From Ailanthus altissimus (taxonomy: Eukaryota > Streptophyta > Magnoliopsida > Sapindales > Simaroubaceae): DNA of 64,000 nt. The notes beneath the pieces were generated by a model. That model saw nothing but the letters and a program-made list of their open reading frames with translations, was not told the origin of the DNA and did no database searches. Below are positions 1 through 11,756 of this stretch, piece by piece; position 1 is the first letter of the stretch, and each line of letters begins with the position of its first letter. Both the position numbers and the translations under genes were made by a program. The stretch covers positions 11,098,001 through 11,162,000 of the forward strand of contig OX327702.1 in assembly GCA_946807835.1 (NCBI GenBank). The letters run 5' to 3'.

Positions 1-480
1 ACGTTTGTGACAAGGTCCTCATCCATATGCAAAAAAAAAAAAAGCTAATGTCAGTATTTGCAAAATCTAATGGTATGCATGTGTGTAGAAGTGTTTATTG
101 AGAAAACAACATGCAAAGTGATTTATTTTTGTAATTTTAGAATGTTATTTTAGTTTTTATTTGGTCTCTCGAGGGATGGTGAAAAGATTGTCCTTTTATA
201 AGCTTTTAGATTAATAGATTTATTGCTCCCTAATTATAGTAATAACTCTATTATTTTAAAGGCCTAAAAAATCTTTAATCTAATGTTTAAATGTGAAATT
301 AATCTAGAATTCAATGTACTCTTAATGGTGAAATAAATTTGGAATTTATTGTGTCTTTCTTAAATGTGCTTTTATTTTAAATTCGTTAGCCATTATGCAT
401 GTTTTGCTAATAAAGACTTTTCTTTTAATGTATTTTTTGCTAACAAGGATTTTCCATGGTACACTTTCATTTTTGACAAG
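1..480. repeat. Left copy of a diverged direct repeat
   Basis: This stretch aligns by eye with 6118-6596 in the same orientation. Shared landmarks include 'ccttttataagctttta', 'attgctccctaattat' and 'gctaacaaggattt' in the same order and spacing. The pair encloses the tandem arrays between them, so they may be the LTRs of a non-autonomous retroelement. Both outer ends are lost: the left one at the window edge, the right one under a gypsy LTR. The repeat may extend to about 740. No coding potential is seen. Confidence 0.55.
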
Positions 481-794
481 TCATTGCTCATTTAAATAAG
501 AGTGAAAAAAAATGAGAATTTGACCATAAATACTATTAAATAGAATTAAATAACAATGAATGTTATTTCAATTACTTATGCATGTTATAAATGTAATTTA
601 ATAATCATTAATGTAATATTCAATAGTTCTCAGCTTGGATAGGTAGTCCATTGTAATTGATCGATACTAATTGTCTTAATTTTGGTACTAACGAGAGTCC
701 CTTGCGAAAGTCACTTGTCCAATTTCTATTTTACATTTAAAAGGATAATTTGTTGAAATGTTTTTTCTCGTGGCTTGGGATTTGTATTTTGGAC

Positions 795-1422
795 TAAAGA
801 AGTGGATTTTTAAAGGACTTTCTTCCTTCCTTAGAATTTTTACTCATCATTTGGTACGACAAAATGAGGTCTTTAAAACATTTCATGCTTTCCTTAATAA
901 AGTTTTTGGTCATTTGGCTTCAAGAAAAGAAGTCTTGAAGGGATTTTATTCCTCCTTAAAACTTATTTTTGTCATTGAGCTTCAATGAGGAAGGTCATGG
1001 AGGATTATGTTCCTTTTTGGGAACTTTTTTTTTTTGTCATTTGGTTCTAAGAAAAGAAGTTATAGGAGGACTCTGTTCCTTCTTTGGAATTTCTTTTGGT
1101 CATTTAGGTTCAAGAATGAAGTTCTTGGTAGACTCAATTCCTTCTTTAGAACTTCTTTTCGTCATTTTGGCTCTAAAGAGAAAGGTCTTAAAGGATTTCA
1201 TTTCTTTCTTAAAACTTCTTTTCATTTTTGAATTGAAGGAAGAAGGTCCTTGAAGACTCCATTCTTTCTTGAAACTTCTTTTCATCATTTAGGTTTATGG
1301 AGAAAAGTGTTGAGGACTTCATTCCTTCCTTGGACTTTTTTTCATCATTTTAGTTCAAGGAGGAAGGTCCTAAAGGACCTTGTTCCTTCTTTAGGACTTC
1401 TTTTTGTTATTTAGGTCTAAGG
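795..1422. repeat. Tandem array of about 62-bp units, part 1
   Basis: About ten degenerate units follow one another, each built like 'aaggtcttgaaggactt', then 'attccttccttagaactt', then 'cttttcatcatttggtt'. Short open frames here are by-products of the periodicity. The array is cut at 1422 by a solo LTR and resumes at 3729 with the same unit, so it predates that insertion. Confidence 0.7.
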
Positions 1423-3728
1423 TGTAAGTCTGCTCTTCGTAGGGTGCAAGTGTATATATTACAATTTTTATTTTAATAATTATATGTCTCACATATAATT
1501 AAAGGCTGCGAAAATAGAAATCTAATTTTTTATTGCAATATACATATACTGAATTTAAATCTCATTACACTAATAAGATTATAAATTACTCTTGAAGACA
1601 ATTCGAGATAATTTCGATTTTCAGAATTTACACTAAATGATCCTGCGAATAATTATAATTCTAACATCTGGTGAGATTACAAAGTTAGAATGGTAATATT
1701 TAATTTCAGCAAGGACAAAATTAAAGCAATGGCTTGTTCTATTTTTGTTTTCTCTTGACTATATATTTAGATTAACACTAAGTCTTTTTCCATCGTAACT
1801 AACTTACAATGATTTTCCTTAACGTGCCGAATTGCCACACATCCTACCTATTAAATTGCAAAACACCTTTTGCAATATAATATACATGTTATTACTTTGA
1901 AAGGGACATGTGTCTTTTTATATAAAAGAATGGCCAAATTGCCGAATAGTTAGCCAAGTAATAAAACTTATTATTCTTTTTTATCTAATTATTGGTCTTA
2001 TTATTACTAACTAATTAGACTAACTCCTAATCTAATCATTTGGCCAAATAATAATGCAACATTTGTCTTAACTAAACAATTGCTTTTACGTATTTTTAAC
2101 AACTCACAAACACATGTCCTTTAGGTAACAGGTGTGGCAATTTTCTTTTTTAAATGGTGGTGGAATGCTACATACGTAACTCTTTTTTTTTTTAGAGAGA
2201 TACACACTTAATTCTTATAAATTGCTATCTCACTTAAAATAATAATAAGTATTATTTTAATATATTTGATAAGTGTAATTCACCAATTACAAATAATTTG
2301 CAATTTATGATATATTTATCATTTTATTAAGGCATCAAATGCCATTACTCAACAAATGACTTTGTTAAATGGTGTCAAGTGGCAACTTAAGGCCTATAAA
2401 TAATTGACACTTGTCACTTAATGTTAATTAATAACAATTATTAATTAACATGTGTAAACTTAACTCTTAAGCTCATGTGTTTTCTGAGAGATTCTAAAAT
2501 AATTCTTACTTTTTAAAATTTTTTTAGATTGAACTATTCGACCTAATACGTTACCCTAGTGCTTAATGAGTATACTTCATATTGTGACACTCTTTATGTT
2601 CACACTCATTTTGTTTTACAAAACTCTTCTATAAATCCGTAAATGATACCTCATACACACATTATAAAAATTACAGAACGACGTGTTAAACCACGCAAGT
2701 TGATATTAATACATATACGTATAATCCTTCCGTCATTTATATCTTGGAAGAGCAGAGACACAGATTATCACCGTCAAGTCTTCATATACTCAACCGTGAA
2801 CTTATCTTCATATTAGTATTTCTATAAATAATATTCGCAAACACCTTTGTGATATTATTTGTCCCACGAGAAACTCTTTTTTGGGTTTTATGCTTGTGGC
2901 CACAAGACTTTTTAAAATACAATCTCGGAGTTTTAGAATATACAACTCATCCATATAAGCTAACGAATCCTATATCTACATACACCAGACTCCATTAGTA
3001 TCAGACCATACCAGTGACACCTAGCAGTCAGACCATGAAAGATATCTAACATGCGTGAAACCTAAGTATGGTAGATCACTCACAAGCCCATCGTGGTGCT
3101 TAAATCAAAGGACCACACATATTACTAAACTCAAGAAGACCATTCATTAACGACTTTATGATATATTTATTGAAGGTCCTCATTAAGTCTGTTCAGTACC
3201 CAGTTCTTACTGAATACCTATACCCTTATATGAGCTTCCACTGAGCTCGTGGTTTAATGAGACTAACTATCTAGATCATGCAAATATAGACATACACTGA
3301 TCTATATATGATAAAGTTTTAACCAACAGACCTGTATCAGTGAAGATAGATTATGAACATTAAATTTGAGAATATTCTTGTACAATGACATTTTTTAGCA
3401 CTATTTGTAACTCATTGCAACTATATCATTACTAACATATTCCTAGGTCTTTGTCTCATTTCAGACAATGCTCTAACTCTTTAAATTTCACTGACTTTTA
3501 TAACTTGCTAACTTTTAACATTTATAACTCTTAGTGTTGCTAACTTTTAGCTTTAGTTTAAAATCTTTTAGACCAGATCTGAACTCCTTCAGATCATAAA
3601 ATTACTGAAATGTTACAAGCATCTTACTATATATTATTAAATATTAACAATTTTATTTAAAATATTTATTGTATAAATAATTAATATTCATACAATATTA
3701 GAATAGCATGTAAGCACCATCTCCAACA
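1423..3728 (-). mobile_element. Solo LTR, 2.3 kb, family A/B/C copy A (Copia-type)
   Basis: It runs TG to CA in plus coordinates and ends in 'ctccaaca'. It is homologous along its length to 29141-31325 and 44734-46949, sharing for example 'ttgtggccacaagactt' and 'gtctgttcagtaccca'. The flanks TAAGG (1418-1422) and CAAGG (3729-3733) differ by one transition and fit an aged 5-bp TSD. No internal region is attached, so it is a solo LTR left by recombination. Orientation is taken from copy C, which retains minus-strand pol. A Copia assignment follows from that copy. Confidence 0.75.
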
Positions 3729-4640
3729 CAAGGAAAGAAGTCTTTGAAGGACTCTATTCCTTCCTTGAAACTTTTTTTAGTTATTAATGTCTAAAGAGAA
3801 AGGTTATAAAGGACTTTATTCTTTTCTTAAAACTTCTTTTCATCATTGGGTCCAAAGAAAAAGGTCTTGGTAGACTTCGTTCCTTTTTTAGAACCTTTTT
3901 TCATCATTTGGGTTCCAAAAAGAAAGGTGTGTAAGAACTCTACTCCTTTCTTTGAACTTTTTTTTTTCATTTAAGTCTAAGGACAAAGGTCCTAGAGGAC
4001 TTTATTCCTTCCTTAGAACTTCTTTTCACTAATCGGTCCTAATGAAGAAGATCTTGGATAACTTTATTCGTTCATTAGAACTTCTTTTCATCATATTGGT
4101 CCAAAGAGAAAGATCTTGGATAACTCCGTTCCTTCCTTAGAACTTCAAGGAAAGATGGTTTATAGGCACAATCCCTTCGAAAGAAGTCTTTTTATTATTT
4201 GTACTTCTAATAAATGGTGGCTTATGAGCATATAATCTTTCTAAAAAGGTTTTTCTAATATTTGTGCTTTTAAGGAATGATGAATTATTAGTATACAATA
4301 TTTTCCAAAGAAGTCTTTCTAATATTTGTGCTTCTAAAGAATGGTAGCTTTGGAGCATACGACTTTTTCAAAGAAGTCTTTCTAATATTTGTACTTCTAA
4401 GAAATGGTGGCTTATAAGTATACAACATTTTTAAATAAGTGTTTTTGATACGGTCTTTCCAATGAAGGGTAGCTAGGACCCCGTAGAAGGCTTTTATGAT
4501 ATTGTACTTCCAAGGAAGGGTAGCCTTATTTGTGCATGACCCATCCTTAGAAAACTTTTCGATGAAATATTTTTGATACTTTATGCTTTTAAGGAAGGGT
4601 GATCCATGGATACATAACAATTCAAAAAAAATCTTTCTAG
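3729..4640. repeat. Tandem array of about 62-bp units, part 2
   Basis: This continues the array that ends at 1422. From 3729 to about 4140 the units keep the 'attccttccttagaactt' form. From about 4140 to 4640 they change to a variant with 'ctaatatttgtacttctaa' and 'atggtggcttataag'. The minus-strand open frames across it translate the repeat and are not believed to be genes. Confidence 0.65.
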
Positions 4641-5279
4641 ATTATTAGTCAAATTGTCATGTTTAGGTTAGTATTGGTTGTCTCCGAGAAAGCAAATATA
4701 AATTATCTATCCAATCATCATAACCTAAAAGAAAGAAAGACCATACTCAACCTATGACACAATACAACCAACCTAGAAAAAAAAATATCTATTGAGTTTG
4801 TGTCTATCTAACTATCATACAATAATTTCTATTTAGCAATAGTCATAAAGTCTATTATAATAAATAAGTATGGCAACTTTACTCATTTATCTTTTATAGT
4901 CATATATTCATCATAAAATTATCATGTCTAGGCCAATATCGGTTGTCTCCGAGGAAGCAGGTTTAGATTAACTTTAGTTATTATGCATCCATCTATATAT
5001 TCATTTATATATTTTGTATCTTGAAAGTACATTTTAACTAAGTTCAAATGAAATCAGTATGTGAAGGAAGAGTTTTACTTTTTTAAAGTCTAGTTATAAT
5101 TATGAAAGCATTTACCACATATTTTGTAGAATTATTTGCTTCTTTTTTCAGTTACTTTTGTTTTTCCAGTCGTTTCTATATTCTAGCTTTGTTGTCTTTA
5201 GTAATTCAATCACTTCTTCTTTTTTTTTTTTAACTCAATTGTCTGTCTTTTTGAAATCATATTTTCACAAGCTTTAAGT
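4641..5279. repeat. AT-rich stretch with one internal duplication
   Basis: Two diverged copies of a segment containing 'ggttgtctccgag' lie about 270 bp apart, near 4650-4720 and 4918-4970. Nothing else is recognised. It probably belongs to the same repeat-built element as the arrays on either side. Confidence 0.4.
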
Positions 5280-5910
5280 CCTTCCAAAAGTCATTCTTCT
5301 ATTCTACATAACTAAATCAACCTTCCAAAAGTTATTCCATCTTCTTTTATAACTAAATCAACCTTCCAAATGTCATTCCTTATTCCCGTATAACCAAATC
5401 ATCCTTTCACAATCCGTTCCTCTTTCCCTCAAAACTAAATCAACATTCAAAAAGTTATTCATCCTTCTCGCAAATTGGGCTACCACAAGCTATTCTACTT
5501 TTCTACTATATACAATAGAGCTTCTACAAGCTTTTCCTCCTTCTCACTCAACAAAATCATGCTTCCATAAGCTATTCCTTATTCCTAATCAACTAAATCA
5601 AGCTTTCATAAGTTTTTCTACCTTTTTTTTTTATTATCAAATTGAGCTTCCATAAGTTGTTCTACTTTCCCTCTTTATCAAATTGAGCTTCCACGAATTA
5701 TTCTATCGTGCCACTATCAAATCGAGCTTCCACAAGTTGTTCCACCTTTCCACTATCAAATCAAGCTTCCACTAGTTGTTCCTCATTCTCACTTAACCAA
5801 ATCTTGGAAGAGAAGCTTTTGTTACAAGAGAAAATCAAGCTTCCACTTGTTGTTCCTCATTCCCACACAACCAAATCTTGCACGAAAAGCTTTTGCTATA
5901 AGAGAAGATT
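5280..5910. repeat. Third tandem array, 50-60-bp units
   Basis: About a dozen degenerate units share 'aactaaatcaaccttcca', then 'aaaagttattcc' and a T/C-rich tail. The array differs in sequence from the one at 795-4640 but is built the same way and lies between the same flanking direct repeats. The short plus-strand frame at 5708-5914 is a translation of the repeat. Confidence 0.6.
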
Positions 5911-6117
5911 TTAATGTATAGGAAGCTTTTGCTGCACGAATGCTTTTCTTGTAAATGAAGCTCGGCATACAAGGGAAGCTCTTTTCTTCTTCTTTCGTTT
6001 GCTTTAGTACTTCTTTACCAAATTAGTTGCTTTTCATTCAAATTCCTATAGACGATGCTATTGAGGCTCCTCGATATGAACTTCATGAGAAGTTACCTTG
6101 CTATCCTTGCTAACTTC

Positions 6118-6596
6118 GTATGTTCACAAAAAGTCCTCTTCCTCCTGCAAGAAAAGGTACTCTAATGCCAAAGTTAATGTTTGTAAAATATTAGAGTGTG
6201 TATATATGTAGAAACATTTATTGAGCAAAGACATGCAAAGTGAATTATTTTTGTGAATTTGGAATGTTGTCTTAGTTCTAAGATGGTCTCCTCATAAATG
6301 GTGAAAATATCATCCTTTTATAAGCTTTTAAATAAATATAGTTATTGCTCCCTAATTATGGCAAGAACTCTATTAATTTAAAGGCTTGAAAATGTCTTTA
6401 TATAGTGATTAATTGTGAAATTAATTTGGAATTTAATGCATTCTTAATGGTGAATTAACTCTTGAATTTATTGTGTCGTTATTATGTGTGCTTTTATTTA
6501 AATCCATTTTTCTTTATGCATGTTTTGTTAACAAGGACTTTTTTTTATGCGTCTTTTGCTAACAAGGATTTCCCATAGTATACTTCTATTTTTATT
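6118..6596. repeat. Right copy of the direct repeat, cut by a gypsy LTR
   Basis: This is homologous to 1-480 and in the same orientation. It stops abruptly at 6596, where a TG-starting LTR begins. The left copy continues with 'gacaagtcattgctc', which is not found beyond that LTR, so the right copy was truncated by the insertion or a later deletion. Confidence 0.55.
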
Positions 6597-7823
6597 TGTT
6601 CGCGAAATTATACACATGCAAATTGAAACCACAAATACACAGGTTATGATTAAGTAATATAATGATGAGTGAGTATCTTTCCATGAGGATTGGATTCTAA
6701 ACTAATGCTAAGTACTACGGTATTAGCAATATAATATTATCTAGGCTAATCTAAAGGATAAGTTCAATTATGGAATTAAAAATAATTAAAACTAAATAAT
6801 TTAATAAATTAAATATATAACAGTTCTATAACAATGGGTTCTAGGGACTTAATTTCCCTATATTGTTCCTATGCCCTTTATCATTAGTGATTAACAACTA
6901 ATTTTATGCATTCATTAGTCAAGAATGTATAATTAATCTTATTAACTCTCCCGAGTGTCGAATAAGACCTTATGCATATACAACTAAATTGATATCCCTA
7001 TCTAACCTGTTATACATACATGCATTAAGATATCCTTATATGGCTACCCTAAGTTTATTAGTCTCCCAACTCAACAAATTCAAAGTTATGCTTTTTATAA
7101 CAAATTCAATTCATTTTCCAATGCAATTAGAAGCCTTAATCATAAAAAGCATACATAAATAAATATAAAATAATCATTAATCACATAACAACATCAACAC
7201 ATATTGTTCAATATAGTTCTATCAAACCCTAAAATATATAATCTAGCAATCCATAGAGAAATATTCAATTATATCCATCTAAATGTTCACAAAAGTACTT
7301 ATGGTCAAGTCAACACAAAACACAATTACAAACTTGAAATAATTGTAAATAAAGTAGAGAGAAAGAGGGAAATAGTTTGAGAGATGGTTGGAAACCTTCA
7401 ATCTTCAATAACCTTCTCTAAATACAAGCTCCAATGTGTTTCTCTTACTAAAAATCCTAATTTCTCTCTCTATTTCGTGCTCTCCTCCTCAAATGAGACA
7501 TTTAACTTCTATTTATAGGTCCTCTCAAAAACACTATTGAAACATTAAGGCAAAAGGGACAAAAAAAAAACAATATCCTAAGTGCAAGAGGTGGTGCCAT
7601 AGCACCATTACATTGCTAATGTGAACAATACCCCTGTGAACAGTAATTCTATAGCACCTTTGATATATTTGCGTTTTTTCCTTAATTTTTACCCAAAATT
7701 GTTCCGTTAACTTGCAGCCTACAGAATAATATTAACACACATTTAAAACCATATATTCTTATTTAAATTGAGCAATTATCAAGTTAGGAGAAATACATTA
7801 TGATGTATAAAATGCGCTTATCA
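6597..7823 (-). mobile_element. LTR of a Ty3/gypsy-type element, minus orientation
   Basis: The segment begins TG and ends CA. On the minus strand it begins TGATAAG, directly preceded by a purine-rich tract read as 'agtttgggagaattt' (7824 upward), and before that 'ctcgaggacaagtaagc'. That order matches the polypurine tract and 3' LTR of common plant gypsy elements, so this is taken as the 3' LTR. No matching pol lies to the right, so the element is truncated. The flanks TTATT and AATTC do not match, as expected when the other end is missing. Confidence 0.6.
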
Positions 7824-8578
7824 AATTCTCCCAAACTTAAATGCTTACTTGTCCTCGAGTAAGGAGAGATGATTAAAAGTTTAAATGATAACAAACTACA
7901 AAAAATTACCAAACATCGGGTCGGCAATGAGAACTTCTTGGCCCCACATAAATTCCACTGGAGTCAACACCACAACGATGAAACATAATGCCACAACATT
8001 CCTAGTTCACACTTTGGAAGGCCAAAAGTCACCACCTCAATGCCCTCGTGTTACAATTCAAGAATGCTGTGGTGTTTATCAATTTCAAAAATCAAAGAGC
8101 CAAAACCTTCAACGCCCTTGCTTGCACATCCAGAACGCCACGACATTAGCTTAGTTCAAGAATCAATTGGTCTGATAGAAAAGATTTAATTAGTGGGATC
8201 TCAAAAATTTAAACTGTGGATTTTTTTTTAATTTTAATCAAATTTACGATTTTATCACACAATTATTTACTTTTTATAAAAAATAAATTTGGATTAATTG
8301 TATTTATAAAAGAAAAGCATCTGTTTATGATCAGGCTATTTTGAGTGTTTTATTAGAAGGTAAAAAAAAAAGATTGGTTTTAGTTTTGCTATTTCTACTA
8401 CTTTTGAATTGAAAATAATTTATTGATATTGATTACTCTTATTTGTTGAGTACATAACAACAAAGCGAATTTAATATTTTGTTAAGGTTGAAATCAAATG
8501 AAAGAGTTTACCTTGTGTTATTCATCATGACTTGAGATCTATTAACATTTTTAGTGTCCACTGTAGCATCGAAATATG
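7824..8578. other. Remnant internal end of the gypsy element, then unassigned DNA
   Basis: The first 60 bp hold the polypurine tract and adjoining 3' end of the gypsy internal region on the minus strand. The rest has no recognisable gene. A short plus-strand frame at 7885-8154 has no family features. Confidence 0.4.
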
Positions 8579-8586
8579 CTTTTAGT

Positions 8587-9101
8587 TATGGGGTGGTAAT
8601 TCGTGTTGTGTCAATATAGGGTATTAACAAAATTTTATTGTATTAGCATACGATTCATTTACTTAACGAAGTAGACACTCAAACACATATTCGATTCATT
8701 TAATATTTGAATTACAAGACACGACATGTTTTTGACATGTTTTAAAAAAATTATCAAATTCAATCTGTCTATACGATTATCCACAATTCGATTCGTTTAT
8801 AATTATATTCGTTTAAATGAATAATAACATCTAATTCGATTCATTTACATGAAATATTCGCTTTGTTTATTATGTGACTTAAACAAATAAACACATAAAT
8901 AGATATGAATACAATTCATTTATTAAATGTGACTTTAACGAATTGACGAATTGGCGAATTGTAGACCTCAAAAACGTATTTAATACGATTAAAAAATTGG
9001 TAACACAAATTCGACCTATTTATTAATCATGTTAATTTTTTCTATCCATAATCGCTTAATGCGTGTCGAATAATTGTGTCATGACTTATTTTGTCACCCT
9101 A
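8587..9101. mobile_element. Non-autonomous hAT-type MITE
   Basis: An identical 8-bp TSD, CTTTTAGT, lies at 8579-8586 and 9102-9109. The element is 515 bp. Its ends are imperfect inverted repeats: 'tatggggtggtaattcg' on the left, and 'tagggtgacaaaataag' on the right read from the minus strand. An 8-bp TSD with short TAG/GGGTG-type ends is characteristic of hAT transposons. No transposase is encoded. The interior is rich in 'cgattcattta' motifs. Confidence 0.75.
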
Positions 9102-9109
9102 CTTTTAGT

Positions 9110-10531
9110 GGCAGAGGCAAGGTATTAGATGAAAAACGATCAAAATTAATATTAGAAACTTTTGAGACTTTAATATGTGTAAAAGATTATGAAGATATAG
9201 AGGACCAAAAATAAAATTGGTAAGAAGACATAATGAGAGATTTTCAAAGTTTTGGGATTTGATAATTTAAAATAGAAAATTATAATTTATTATATAATGA
9301 TTGAATTTGTAAATGATAAATAGTTTAATTGGCGTCAACCTAGTTGGGATGTATTATAACTATAGTAATATAAATTTAACCTTTTATTTTTGTATTTATA
9401 TTCAATAATTTTATATTTGAAATAATATCAATAAATTTTTATCGCAAAATTATAATTACAATTTCAGTTATGATTATAACAAAATTTTATAATTTAATAT
9501 CAATAAATTTTTATCAACAAATTATATTTATATTTAATATTTTAAAATATTATTACATTGTTGATAATCACAATTAAATATCATAAGAAAATAATTAAAA
9601 ATATTTTTAAAATTAAAAAAAATTAAAAATATTTTTAAAATTAAATATCTAAAAAATTATATTTCTAAAAAAATTTAAATAATTGAAAAAATAAAACAAA
9701 CCACTAAGCCATATGAACCCACCCACTTCATTTGTCACTTCCGGATTTAGGATTAAAGAAGTTATTAATGATTAAGGGTTTGTTTAGTTGAGCTTTTTAA
9801 AATAGAGTTTTTGGAAGTAAAAATTTTTAAAGTTGAACTTTTAGAAGTAAAGTTTTTAAGAAAAAGTTATTGATTGTTTGACTATTAATTAAAAAAATTA
9901 TTTTAAAGAAAGTATTAGATCATTTGGTTATATATTGTTAAAAGTGCTTATCTGTTATTGAATTATCAAAAAGGATATTTAATAAAATTTATATTCAAAT
10001 TCTAAACAATTTGATTTTTTTATATATAAATTTAAAATTGTTATGTATTTTCTCAAATTAAATTTATTAAAAAAATAATAGTTAAGTAAAATCAACATAT
10101 AGTAATCAATGAATCAATATAAATTATTATAATTTGTACAAAAAATAAAAATAAAATAATACTTCTTTTTATTTAAAAATAAAATAATCAACCATAAATT
10201 TTAGTAGATTCTTATAAAAATATAATAATTATAGAGATATAGAGAATTAGATGTATAATGACTTTAAAAAAATATTAAAATATGTTAGTTGAATAGAGTT
10301 ATTTTTATTAAAGATACAATATAAAAATAAAAAATATTCTTAAAGTATATGTAATATTACACAAATATTAAAAAACTCAAAAAATTCTATTTTCAATAAC
10401 TCAAAATTTTATCTTTTAAAATAAATATAAAATAACTTTTTTAATCACTAAAACTCTTTTTAATTATTATCAAATCTTATCAAAAAAAAATTTTAAATTT
10501 GTTTTTAATATTTAACAAAACTCTTTCAACT
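9110..10531. other. AT-rich intergenic DNA, no gene seen
   Basis: This is very AT-rich sequence with many A/T homopolymers and short local repeats. No open frame of note, RNA gene or complete element was recognised. Confidence 0.6.
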
Positions 10532-10540
10532 AATAATAAA

Positions 10541-11030
10541 GGAAAAAGTTCACAAATAGCCTCATTATTTTTTTATTATAATATTTTAACCAACTTAAAA
10601 TTAAATATACTTTATTAACCAAACATAAACATTTTGGACACATTTGCCCATTTTCTCTATTAACTTTTCACTCACCCGAAAATCAATCAAAAAAAGTAAA
10701 AATTATCAAAATTCGTTAAATCGAAAAATTTGAAATTATCACTGCATAGATCGGAGCTTTTACAACAGATTTCTCACTTCAAACAAAGAAAATGGGCGAT
10801 TTTTGGTGAGTTTTGTTTAAGTTTTGAAAAATTTAAATTTGTTTATAACATGATTAGAATTTATATTTAAAGCTAGCAATAGATGAAATTATTGAATTCT
10901 ATGTAAAAAATGGGTTTGAATGGTGTAAGAAACGTTGAAAATGGGCAAAAAATCGTGATTTTTGGGTCATATTCGCGATGCAGACGGCGGTCGGAGCGGC
11001 GGCGGCCACCGTTGCCAATCTCGGGCCCGA
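10541..11030 (+). repeat. MULE left terminal inverted repeat
   Basis: This is inverted relative to about 17790-18259. Matches include the terminal 19 bases, an internal 'tttgaatggtgtaagaaacg' against 'gaatggtataaacggc', and 'cagacggcggtcg' in both. Similarity is patchy, so it is a long degenerate TIR or one with only short conserved blocks. It ends in the GC-rich array and would supply the promoter region of the plus-strand ULP gene. Confidence 0.7.
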
Positions 11031-11278
11031 GATGGCCCCGCGATGCGCGTTAAGGGCGCATCGCGAGCGCGCAACGCGGACCCGAGACGGCCCCGCGATG
11101 CGCGTTTAACATGCGCATCGCGGGGCCATCTCGGGTCCGCGATGCGCGCCCCGCGATGCGCCCTTAACGCGCATCGCGGGCGCACAACGCGGACCCGAGA
11201 CGACCCCGCGATGCGCGTTCAACAGGCGCATCGCAGACGTCCGCGATGCCGCAAAATTCGCGCCACGTGGCGCGAATT
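10976..11278. repeat. Left subterminal GC-rich palindromic array
   Basis: In strongly AT-rich surroundings this 300-bp block is GC-rich and built from self-complementary words: 'gatgcgcgtt...gcgcatcgc', 'ccgcgatgcgc' and 'tctcgggcccgaga'. Because the units are palindromic, both strands stay open as R/A-rich frames, which are not genes. A matching block lies at 17609-17830. They may serve as transposase or transcription-factor binding sites or as promoters. That role is inferred only from position. Confidence 0.8.
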
Positions 11279-11756
11279 TTTTTGAATTAGGTTTTTTTTT
11301 TAAATTAAATTTAATTAAATTTAAATTAATTAAATATATTTTACATTAATAATTTAGATAAATGTAATTTTATTTAAATTAAATAAAAGATTTCATAAAT
11401 TCTATTTAGAAAGAATATTGATCTAATAGATGGGAAAATTTGCTTAAATGACTCATTAATTTTGGTTTATAACATTTTTTATTATTATTATTATATATGA
11501 TTATTTTGATTTTAATATATAATTAATGTTGATTAATATTAATATGTTAGTAAATTAATTATTAAGTTTGGTTTGATTTTATTATTATAATATGTTGATT
11601 AATATGTTAGTAATTAATTATTTTAATGTATTATGTATGTTAAATTAATTGTTTTTGTAAATAATCTTTCTCTGATTAATATTAATGTATTTTGTTTATT
11701 TTTTTTATTGTTACAGGAAAGAGAACATATCGAAAGAATATAAAATTCCAGAGCAT

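Noticed and set aside
1100..1288. Lys/Ser-rich minus-strand frame
   Set aside because: Translation of the 62-bp tandem repeat. The same peptide words recur with the repeat period.
7885..8154. 89-codon open frame
   Set aside because: No recognisable motif and it lies in debris next to a gypsy LTR.
10962..11285. Overlapping Arg/Ala-rich open frames on both strands
   Set aside because: They translate the palindromic GC array, which keeps both strands open. No family features and no plausible start context.
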